The notes beneath the pieces were generated by a model, which saw only the letters and a program-made list of their open reading frames with translations, was not told the DNA's origin and ran no database searches. Both the position numbers and the translations under genes were made by a program. Shown here in pieces: positions 21,483 through 29,163 of a stretch of DNA of 29,163 bases. The stretch is from Gnetum montanum (lineage: Eukaryota; Streptophyta; Gnetopsida; Gnetales; Gnetaceae), in NCBI GenBank assembly GCA_015680685.1, contig MNCI01004926.1, positions 308,999 to 338,161 on the forward strand, in the 5' to 3' direction. The first letter of the stretch is position 1. The number at the start of each line of letters is the position of its first letter.

Positions 21483-21879
21483 AACTACCCAAAAGCTTCT
21501 GTGGAGAGAGACTTGGAGTGGTAGGAAATCCGTAAGGACATACCAGCAACCCAGGGAATAGAACAGAACAATGAATAAAGCATTCCCCTTGAAGTCACAC
21601 CCGATTCAAACCAGTAGGTCATCCCTCAGTCAGGGAACTACACAAGTTACACATTGATTAAAACATTTTTTTAAATGAAGGGGTTGCATGTTCACGACAC
21701 AAGGAAAACCATGGAATGGTAAATGGGTGGATGATGTGGACTCACTACCGAGTTTATTAGATGGAAACGATGTAAAATCCATGGACAACCATGCAATGGC
21801 AGGAACCAGATAACTAGGAAGATTATTACAGTACCCATTGTAACGAAAATCGATCGCTCCAAACAATATGACGATAAAA

Positions 21880-22005
21880 AGTAAACAAAAAGAACACAAA
21901 AAATGAAAAACAAAAAATTGTAAAACAAAAAGTGGAAAACAAAGAAGTAGAAAACAAAAAATGAAAAACAAAAAAATAGAAAACAAAAAAGTGTAAAAAA
22001 AATGA
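21880..22005. repeat. A-rich AAAACAAAAAATG-like low-complexity array
   Basis: About ten short imperfect units of GAAAACAAAAA with T or G interruptions. It lies just downstream of the A integrase end in the sense of transcription. It produces artificial Phe/Leu-rich frames on the minus strand, which are not genes. Confidence 0.7.
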
Positions 22006-22034
22006 TAAAATGGTGAGGGGTGCAGTGAAATAGA

Positions 22035-23230
22035 TCAGTAGGGATGAGGGTCTCCCCCATAACTGGGTGGAAAGGAGGAGACACGAAAGATGGAGCGTGG
22101 ATGATCGGCTGATGACAAGGCTATGACATTGGCTGTGTGGAGCTCATGGAAAGGTTTCAGTTGTTGGCGATTGACCAACTGTGTTCTCGTGGGATCCCCA
22201 GGTTTGTGAATTAGCAAGGCCCCAGATGGGAAGGTTTCGGAGACAATATAAGGTCCCTCCCATAGTGTCTGAAACCTTGTCAGTTGGGATACATATGAGG
22301 GATTCCAATATAATACCTTGTCTCCACATCGAAATGTGACCTTCCAAATCCTAAGATCGTGTCGTTTCTTGTTATAGGCCTTGTAGGTTTCATTGGAAAA
22401 TAGGGCCACTAATCGATTCTCATCTAGCACACTTAAGTTGATTAATCGTTCTCGTTGTGCTAGTGGTAGGTCAAGGCCGAGGTCACAGGCAGTGGATAGT
22501 GCCTGGAGTTCTACTTGGATTTGAAGCATTGGCAACTTACCATACACTAACTCATAGGGAGAGTACCCTATAGGAAGTTTCTAGGTGGAGCGATAAGCCC
22601 ATAGGGCATCGTTAAGCTTGGTACTCCAGTCCCTCCTGTATTTGCTAATTGTTCGTGTAAGGATCTTGGTAATTTTCCTATTTGTGAGTTCAACTTGCTC
22701 ATTGGCTTGGGGTGATAAGGTGTTGTGAATTTGTGTGTTACCCCTAAGCGTTGCATGATTTTCCAAAAGTAACCCCCGTGAAGTGACTCCCATTGTCAGA
22801 AATGAGTGCGCGAGGCACTCCAAACCTGGTAATGATTTGTTGCTAGACAAATAGTGTGGTGATGTTGGAAGAACAATCAATGATGGCTACCGCTTCTGCC
22901 CACATTGTACAGTAGTCCACCACCATGATGATGTACACCTTTCTATTTGACAAGGGGGTGATGGATCCCATGAAGTCAATACCCCAGATGTCGAAGGGCT
23001 CCAGTGGCTGAATCCACTGTTGAGGTCCCTCCAACCATGTTGTCATCCCACCATGTTGTTGGCATCGTTCACAGGAGCAGGTGAACCATTGTGCATCCCT
23101 GAAGAGTATAGGACAATAATACCCTACAAGTAGGGATTTAATGGTTGTTCTACGTCCAGCATAGTGGCCCCCACAAGGGCCCTCGTGAGCATCTTGGAGG
23201 ATGCGCAGTGTATCAGCATCAGGGACACAC
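22035..23230 (-). pseudogene. Element A integrase, frameshifted
   Basis: Zinc-binding HHCC domain (about 23200-23050: HEGPCGGH with CERC). The DDE core follows, with the first Asp in FDIWGIDFMGS (about 22970), the second in ALISDNGSHFTG (about 22790) and the Glu in NEQVELTNRK (about 22690). The C-terminal domain has the GPY-type motif LWEGPYIVSETF (about 22250) and ends at 22035. The frame changes at least twice within the core, and there are stops near 22860 and 22580, so no intact enzyme is made. No chromodomain follows, which with the RT fits the Athila/Tat side of Ty3/gypsy. Integrase would insert the cDNA into the host chromosome. Confidence 0.85.
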
Positions 23231-23459
23231 CATCAAACCAAGCCATCTATGCACACCTTGTAGAGGTGGTTGTTAATTTCCATGAAATGCTTGGCCTTAT
23301 GGAGAAACTGTTGTTTCTAACAATGGTTCCATTCTTTTGGTAGCCCTGTGTTGTAAGGTAGGTAAGGGTGCAGTTGAACCAAGGAGATTCCTTGGGTGGT
23401 TGAGGATTAATGGCACCTGTGAAGAGGAGTTCATCTAGAAATTGATCAAATAAGGGCTT

Positions 23460-23837
23460 CTCCTCTTCTGAGATATCCCATTGTAACTAAGACAAGTGGT
23501 CAGCGACCACATTCTCGGACCCCTTTCTTTCTACCATGGTTAGATCAAACTCCTGAAGAATCACTAGCCACCGGATTATCCAGGGGCTCACCATTGGTTT
23601 ATTCATCAGGAACCAAATAGCACTATGGTATGTGTGTACAAACACCTAGTATCCGAGCACATAGTGCCGAAATTTGTCCAATGCAAACACCATCGCCATC
23701 AATTCTTTTTTGGTGGTGGTATAGTTTAGTTGTGCACCTACAATGCTACAACTTGCACAGTGGATATAATATGGACGTTTTTGATCATCACATTGTGTAA
23801 GCATGGCTCCCAAAGTGTAGTTGGAGGCATCCATCAT
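23460..23837 (-). pseudogene. Element A RNase H and connection domain
   Basis: Continues the RT frame. MMDASNYTLGAML carries the first catalytic Asp, and NYTTTKKELMAMVFALDKFRHY carries the Glu. A TAG at 23646-23648 interrupts the domain, after which the frame continues through VFVHTYHSAI and ends with a VVADHLSQL-like motif (about 23490), typical of the end of gypsy RNase H. It would degrade RNA in the RNA/DNA hybrid during reverse transcription. Confidence 0.8.
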
Positions 23838-23894
23838 AATGTCAAAAGGTCTGGACCAATTAGGTGCTCGTAGAACTAGAGCTTTTACGAGTTT

Positions 23895-24637
23895 CTACTT
23901 TAGCTCTTGGAATGCAGACTCGCATTCCTTGGTCCAGATAAATGAAACGTCCTTCTTTGTAAGCTCTACCAACGGTCGGGCTATCTTTGAGAAGTATTCA
24001 ATGAAGCGCCGGTAGTAACCAGTGTGTCCAAGGAATGATCGCACATCTTTGACAGTACTTGGTTGGTGGGTAATTCCTTGTATGACCTTGATCTTTTCAG
24101 GGTCTATGCTGATCCCAGTTGATGAAATGACATGCCCCAACACTATGCCTTCTTGGACCATCAGATGGCTCTTTTTCCAGTTGAGTCTTAGATTGGTGTC
24201 TACACACCTCTTTAAAAATTTCTCTAGGTGATCCAAGGCTTGCTCGAACGTGGCACCATAGGTAAAGAAGTCATCCATGAAGACTTCTACACCATTGCCG
24301 ATTTGTTGCTAAAAGATGCTCAGGACAAGGCGTTGGAACGTCGCAGGCACATTACATAGGCCAAAGGGCATCTTCTTATATGCAAAAGTCCCTCATGGAC
24401 TCGTGAAAGTAGTTTTGGCCTAGTCCTCTGGTGCGATTTGGATCTGGTTATAACCACTATAACCATCCAAAAAGCTGTAATATTGGTGTCCTGCGATTGT
24501 GTCCAACACTTGGTCCACAAATGGGAGCGGGAAGTGGTCCTTGAAAGTTGCCATGTTGAGCAACTGGAAATCAATATAGACCCTCCACTTGCCACCTTTC
24601 TTGGGTACTCTGCCGACTGAAATCGTCGGTGCAGGGC
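23895..24637 (-). pseudogene. Element A reverse transcriptase, truncated at its N-terminus by element C
   Basis: One frame from 24637 with stops at 24420-24422 (TAG), 24393-24395 (TGA), 24309-24311 (TAG) and 23895-23897 (TAG). Visible RT blocks are VPKKGGKWRVYIDF, FLDGYSGYNQIQIAPED, KKMPFGLCNVPATFQR and the catalytic VFMDDF (about 24275). The thumb-side GIVLGHVISSTGISID and RSFLGHTGYYRRFIEYFSKI blocks follow. These are plant Ty3/gypsy of the Athila/Tat kind. The domain begins abruptly inside its N-terminal part, exactly where the C LTR starts; gag, protease and the first part of RT are missing from the window. Confidence 0.88.
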
Positions 24638-24799
24638 TGAAACGTTACGGGCACCGAAAGATCCACGGACAAGCACAGTTGACCCTGCCTTCGCTTGAGG
24701 GTAAGCTGGAGTGAATGAAGGCAGAGTGCCTTGAATGGTCCGCATGCGGATCAAACAAGGACTTCCCCGAGCACCACCGAAGTGTTATACGTTGGGTTA

Positions 24800-25090
24800 T
24801 GTGTAAACAGAGCGTAAATGGTGAAATAGGCGCAGACAGCGTAAGCGTAGAGGGGCGTAAACAACATCGAGCGTGAACAGCGTAAACAAAGATAGGCCCA
24901 GCATAAGCGTATGCAGGCATGAATAGCGTAAATAGCGTAAAGAAGTGTAAAGGGCGTAAACAGGTGCAAACGGCGTAAACAGTGTGAGCGTACACGGACG
25001 CGGACGGAGCGTAAATGTAAGCAGGCGTGAACGAAGCGTGGGCCAAATTGACGTAAAACTGTAAAAGAACTTGCAACAAGCGTAAACAGT
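24800..25090. repeat. GCGTAAAC-type dispersed motif cluster
   Basis: At least five exact GCGTAAAC strings, plus GCGTAAAT, GCGTAAG, GCGTAAAG and GCGTGAAC variants, occur at irregular spacing in about 290 bp on the minus-element R/U5 side of the LTR. Confidence 0.7.
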
Positions 25091-25330
25091 AGATTATAGA
25101 GTTAAAATGTTGTGCACCAGTCTAACGCAGTTTTGTAGGGACACAAGGCGGATGTAAAGCCCCGGCAGACGGAGGGATGCAACCGGCTGACACGGTAGGC
25201 AGAGCACGGATTGTGCTCGGCGTACATGACTTCCAGCGTAAGTGTAAGCGTAAGGGGGTTTCTGCAGCGTAATTGCTTTGGGTCTCCTCTGGTAAATTTT
25301 TGCCAACCGTAAAAATGCGGAAAACTGGGC

Positions 25331-25338
25331 TATTTATA
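25331..25338 (-). promoter_or_regulatory. TATA box of element C LTR
   Basis: Minus-strand TATAAATA, immediately downstream (in transcription sense) of the GCGTATACGC cluster. Confidence 0.55.
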
Positions 25339-25409
25339 GGGGTAGGGTTACCGGGAAAATCAGACTGGGAGACACGTGGCGTATAGACCGGGCATTTACA
25401 ATTTAGAAA

Positions 25410-25797
25410 CTTGGTATACGCTGGGCGTGGACTTGGATGGATGCTGGCATATACGCTGGGGCGTATACGCTGATGGATGCTCGCGTCGACCTGCTTCAAT
25501 TCTTGCTTCTGTTGCACCTGCTGAGCGTGTGTGTGAAGCGTATGCTGAGCATCGGGCATATACGCTGGGCGTATACGCTGGCGAATGTTGGGCGTATACG
25601 CCGGGCGTATACGTCGAAGGGTATCCACTTGCTTCAATCCTTGCTCTTCGGTGTAATCTTCATGCTGCCATTGGAGATCCTGTCGTTGAGCATGTGCATC
25701 TGCCGTACCTGGGCATGTACGCCGGAGAGCCGGGCGTATACGCTGGGCGTAGACATTGGGCGTAGACGTTGACGTAGATGCTGGGCGTAGACGCTAG
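25410..25797. repeat. Cluster of palindromic GCGTATACGC motifs in U3
   Basis: Exact 10-bp palindromes GCGTATACGC occur at 25461-25470, 25569-25578, 25592-25601 and 25734-25743. Near copies lie at about 25413, 25448, 25556 and 25605, and GGGCGTAGAC variants at 25745-25797. They are usually embedded in GGGCGTATACGCTGG. Position upstream of the TATA box suggests a regulatory role; this is inference. Confidence 0.8.
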
Positions 25798-25938
25798 CAC
25801 AACACTTAGTGAAAACCTGATGTTTGATTCTCAAGATTGTCCTACGTGGCTTCAAATGTAGCCAAAGTCGTCTGTGGGTCATGGGGACCCACTTCTTGTC
25901 AGACAGATGTTAAACTCAAAGATTTTTATGGTGTTTCA

Positions 25939-25952
25939 TTGGCCCCTCTTTG
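25939..25952 (-). other. Element C: polypurine tract
   Basis: The minus strand reads CAAAGAGGGGCCAA directly before the TGAAAC LTR terminus. Confidence 0.65.
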
Positions 25953-27232
25953 TTGACGCTTGGAGGAATCGACCCGAGAAGCGTCGACAAAGAAGTGCAA
26001 AACACCACAAGCAACTTGATAAAAGTTTTGTCCTTTGCCACGTGACCAGACATCATCGCACCGTGTTTAGTATTGTATGGGATTGAAAATGTGAGATTGG
26101 TAGCTAGTAGGAGAGTAGGGATTGTGGGGATTGGTGACTGCCTAAGGGATCATGTTGGGAAAATGGGATGCTCAAGTGTGCGGCATGCCGGTCCTTGTCG
26201 ATAGCCATTTTTTGGCAGACTTGGGACTCAGGCATACGATGCTCGCCCTTTGGCGGAACAGTCCTCTTGGTTAGTGTTCAAGAGGGCTTGTTGTCAATGC
26301 CAAAGCCACGGGGTAATGTTCGGCATTCTTTGGAGGAACAGCACCCTTCTTTGGGGAAACTGTAAGCGACGTGCCAAAGCCATGCCACAGGATGTTTTTT
26401 TTTTTTGAACTTTGTCCTTGTACTCATGCGCAAGTATTGTGTTTTGTGCTTTGTGACTGCTGTAACATTTCACAGTGCACAATAGTTTGGTAAACAGATA
26501 GTGGGTTTTCGGGGAATGGGAATGTGCGGGTTAACGGTTCGATTTAGTCTTGCCAAGTGGACATATGGACACTGCCTCATCTTGTTGCCTATGATGAAAC
26601 ACACTCTTGTATGAGAACTTCCGGGCGTCATCCTACAAACACAACTCCAAAGAGTCAAGAAAATCGTGAGTGAAGTAATGAGTTCAGATTTAAACAGCTG
26701 CAGGTGAACAAAAATATTGTGGCGATTCCGAGCATTGAATGCGAATGTCGACGATGTTGATGAAAGTGTGTGTCGATGAGGGGTGCAATGATTCTGATGA
26801 ATGGATATGGCTGTGGAGTGAAGGGTCGGAGATGAACGTGCCAGTTTATAGTCTTAGCGGACTATCATGGGTTAGTTTTGTGTCGTAACCCATTGGACGT
26901 TGCCCGTTTAGCGTCGTGGTAGACGTTACGTTGCCAGCTTTGAGTCTTAGCGGACCATGAAGAGACAAGCTAGTTTATAGTCTTAGCGGACTCTGGTGAA
27001 TGAGTCTGGTAGTGCCATTTTACTGTCATACCAGAGGGATGCTAGTTTATCGTCATTGCAGACACTGCGGGGTATCTGTTTATTGTCATATACCAAGACA
27101 ATGGTGGTGTTAGTTTTAAGTCGTAACCCAAGACTATTCTGTGGTATCAGTTTATAATCGTGATTCCAGGACTGATCTGTGGTATCAGTTTATAGTCGTG
27201 ATTCCAGGACTAGCGCGTACCTGAGTTCGAAT
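25953..27232 (-). other. Element C: 3' untranslated region
   Basis: A 1.3-kb stretch between integrase and LTR with no recognisable protein. It contains a T run at about 26395-26407, recurring CCAAAGCCA and GGAACAG strings (26190-26390) and the repeat array listed next. Long 3' regions of this kind are known in Tat-lineage elements. Confidence 0.55.
26842..27217. repeat. Degenerate tandem array around an AGTTTATAGTC motif
   Basis: About nine units built on AGTTTATAGTC followed by a GGAC or CCA block, at roughly 38-60 bp spacing. The last two (from about 27138) are near-identical with a 38-bp period and contain CGTGATTCCAGGACT. Several earlier units share TTAGCGGAC or GTCGTAACCCA. Confidence 0.75.
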
Positions 27233-28354
27233 TCATGTATAGAACGGTTTTAGGAATAAGTGATTAGTTGGGTTTGCAAATTCTTTTCCGTCCATGTCAG
27301 CTAGTTTGAACGCTCCATTGTCAAATGCTTTGATGACCAGATAAGGCCCTTCCCAGTTGACTGAGAACTTATCTGGGTGTTCACGAACAGCTTTAAGCAT
27401 GAGGTCTCCTTCTTTGATGGGGTGCTTACGAATGTCATGTCGATGTCGTTGCCGTTGTTGTTTTTGGTACCATTTGATCTGATCGAGTGCACGCACGTGT
27501 TCCTCCTCCACCGAGTCCAGGTCAATGATGCGTAGATCATTGTTTTACCGATCGTCGAGAAGTCCAGAAAGTGTGATCCTTAGAGATGGTACCTGTAATT
27601 CCAAAGGTAAAACAGCTTCCAAACCGTAAACAAGGCTGTATGGCGTTTTTCCTGTTGAAGTCCGGTGTGTGGTACGATATGCCCATAACGCATACATCAG
27701 TTGTTCGTGCCATATTCGTTTGCTTTGGGCAAGCATCTTTTTGAGTATTGTGATGATTGTATTATTTGTTGATTCTGCCTGCCCGTTGCTCTGAGGATAA
27801 TAAGGGGATGAAAACGAATGTTTGATCCCTAGACTATCACAAAACATTTTGGTCTCGGTACTACTAAATTGTGGCCCGTTGTCAGTGATGATTGTCATGG
27901 GAATGCCAAAACAGGTTACAATGTTTTCGAGGATGAAGTGGCACACCTGTTTAGAAGTAGTTTTGTGAAGGGGCGCCACCTCTACCCATTTCGTAAAGTA
28001 TTCAATTGCTGTTATAATAAAGCTATGCCCGACAGAAGATGTGGGTGTTATTGGGCCAATGAGGTCCAGTCCCCATTTCTAGAAGGGCCATGTGATTTGT
28101 GTTGTATGCAACTCATTTGGTGGAATATGGATGAGATTACCGTGTTTTTGGCAAATACTACATGTTTTGACCTTGGACTGACAGTCGTATTCCATATGTG
28201 GCCAATAGTAGCCTAAGCGTCTTATTTTTGTTGCCATTACTTTTGGTGCAATGTGTCCCCCGCATATTCCTTCGTGCACTTGTTTAACAATTGTTTGAGC
28301 TTCGGTACTATTGACACATGTCAATAGTATGCCTTCGTAAGATCGGTGACACAA
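27233..28354 (-). pseudogene. Element C integrase, nearly intact frame with two stops
   Basis: A single frame with stops at 28079-28081 (TAG) and 27545-27547 (TAA). It holds the zinc-binding HHCC domain (about 28280-28140: HEGICGGH with CSICQKHG) and the DDE core. The first Asp is in WGLDLIGP (about 28060), the second in IITDNGPQFSS (about 27880) and the Glu in SNGQAESTNN (about 27780). The C-terminal domain has WEGPYLVIKAF (about 27330). No chromodomain was seen. The upstream RNase H region lies in another frame, so a frameshift occurs at about 28400-28430. Compared with element A it is better preserved, in line with C being the younger insertion. Confidence 0.88.
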
Positions 28355-28365
28355 TGTATCCCCTA

Positions 28366-29163
28366 TTAATGTGTACTGTTTAGAATGCTTGCGTACTGCA
28401 TCCTTTTGCGCGTTGCTAAATGTTGTGGCGTTTCACCGCGCAGAAGGTACTCCTTTATGTCGTCGTACCATTCATTAGCGTGTGTTGTACTAACAGATGC
28501 GATTGGTAGCATGTCGAGAGTGTTGGTGATGGGCTCAGCACAACCGGTTACGGAGCTTGGTAGTGCATGAAACATGTCGGGGGATATGTTTAGTGCCAAG
28601 GTTGCGAATGCGTCTGCAATGGTATTGTCGTTCCTAGAGATATGTTGGACATCAACATTTTCGAATTGTTTAAGTAGGTGTTTAGCCAAATCACAATATG
28701 GTTGTAAGTGTGGTGCTTTACATGTATAGACGTCTGTGACTTGGTTTACGACTAGTTGTGAGTCCCCTCTGACTACAAGNTAGTCATCTGGCATTGTGTC
28801 TATTGCATTTACATTTTCGTCTGGGAATTCAGGTTCTATTGTATCTGGATCATGCGTTGGCGACGTGGTCATTTGATTTGCTATGGCTTGGCCTTTTACT
28901 AACGATTGTGCTATGTAGCGTAGGTCAAACTCAGCTATGATTTCCTTTCAATGGGCTATCCTGCTTGATTCGTATATGTTTCCAGTTATGGCTCTGAGTA
29001 CATTATCTTTGCAAATTATGTTAACTTGATTCTGGAAAAGATAATGTCGCCATTTCTTTAAAGAGAAGACTAAAGTTAAACATGACTTTTCTACGTCGTT
29101 ATATCTCTTTTCGTGGGCAACCAATGCGTGGCTCAGGTAGTATACGGGGACCTCATTCCCATC
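28366..29163 (-). pseudogene. Element C RNase H followed by a second (Tat-type) RNase H, partial at the window edge
   Basis: One frame from the window end. The C-terminal half of the RT-linked RNase H is visible (YYLSHALVAHEKRYNDVEK, KKWRHYLF), with a TGA at 28948-28950 in place of the usual Trp. After a linker a second RNase H appears: VRGDSQLVVNQV with a catalytic Asp (about 28760) and HISRNDNTIADAFATLA with another. Two RNase H modules in tandem mark the plant Tat lineage of Ty3/gypsy (known of the family). The first part of the second module, about 80 residues including its first Asp and Glu, is missing exactly at the single N at 28780. RT, protease and gag lie outside the window. Confidence 0.8.

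Larger units (their letters stand above)
20542..22034. other. Non-coding region between B and the A integrase, with low-complexity and repeat segments
   Basis: No protein family recognised; the open frames seen are short or of biased composition. It probably includes LTR or 3'-untranslated sequence of element A. It contains the imperfect direct duplication at 21272-21482 and an A-rich stretch at 21880-22005. A possible polypurine tract complement (TTCCCCTT) lies at 21583-21590. Confidence 0.4.
24638..25938 (-). repeat. Element C: 3' LTR
   Basis: Bounded by TGAAAC at 24638 and GTTTCA at 25933-25938, a perfect 6-bp inverted terminal pair, and followed by a polypurine tract complement. It cuts the element A RT at 24637. 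It has a minus-strand TATAAATA box at 25331-25338, a palindrome-rich U3 (25380-25800) and a GCGTAAAC-rich R/U5 (24800-25090). Its length of 1301 bp is usual for plant gypsy LTRs. Long open frames within it arise from the repeats and have no protein resemblance. Confidence 0.75.

Noticed and set aside
20209-21582. Single LTR of 1374 bp shared as the 3' LTR of A and the 5' LTR of B (tandem recombination product)
   Set aside because: The right end (CA followed by TTCCCCTT) does not mirror the TGTAATTAAC start, and the U3 layout relative to the TATA box disagrees with the B LTR at 16956. Kept only as an alternative in the annotation.
21630-22084. Phe/Leu-rich frames suggesting a membrane protein
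   Set aside because: They are the reverse reading of the AAAACAAAAA low-complexity stretch.
24645-25772. Several frames over 100 codons on both strands (Tyr/Ala/Leu- and Arg/Pro-rich)
   Set aside because: They arise from GCGTAAAC and GCGTATACGC motif repeats inside the element C LTR and have no protein-family resemblance.
26391-26408. T run as the poly(A) tail of a minus-strand LINE or processed pseudogene
   Set aside because: No LINE- or gene-like sequence lies next to it and no flanking target duplication was seen; a homopolymer in a 3' untranslated region is enough explanation.
27869-28216. Plus-strand frame of 115 codons
   Set aside because: It is antisense to the element C integrase core, which carries the recognisable catalytic motifs.

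Overview
The window looks like nuclear DNA of a large-genome land plant, made almost wholly of nested and eroded retrotransposons. A conifer or other large-genome seed plant is plausible but not proven. The evidence is plant Ty3/gypsy pol genes of the non-chromodomain Athila/Tat (OTA) type, an old LINE, a fragment resembling a plant 3-ketoacyl-CoA synthase, and no recognisable intact host gene, tRNA or rRNA. Nearly every element is on the minus strand.

Left part (1-7379): AT-rich sequence with an eroded RTE-like LINE tail (about 1590-2165, minus). Next comes an old LTR element, here called D: an LTR right end and polypurine tract at 3360/3361, a heavily decayed minus-strand ORF (about 3760-6200), and two diverged tandem units of about 480-500 bp (6404-7384).

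Centre (7380-16530): a structurally complete LTR element, here called N1. It has a 5-bp target duplication GTAAC, two very long LTRs (3360 and 3182 bp) with TGTTGG/CCAACA ends, a polypurine tract and a primer-binding site. Its 2.6-kb interior encodes only gag and an aspartic protease, in one frame with six internal stops. There is no reverse transcriptase, RNase H or integrase, so it is non-autonomous. Its LTRs carry a tandem 21-bp repeat whose copy number differs between the two LTRs, and a short fragment resembling the N-terminus of a very-long-chain fatty-acid elongase.

Right of N1 (16531-20541): element B. Its LTR end and polypurine tract at 16956/16957 match those of D. It has one eroded minus-strand ORF (17207-20060) with a coiled-coil-like C-terminal half and no pol, and a primer-binding-site-like sequence at about 20184-20201 beside LTR-like DNA.

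From 22035 to 24637 lies the broken pol of element A (RT, RNase H, integrase; minus). At 24638 its RT is cut by the LTR of element C (24638-25938, ends TGAAAC/GTTTCA). C continues rightwards with a tandem-repeat-bearing 3' region, integrase (27233-28354) and a dual RNase H region (28366 to the window end). A plausible relative order is that C inserted into A, and N1 inserted into or beside the B/D repeat region. The missing 5' parts of A and C should lie to the right of this window.
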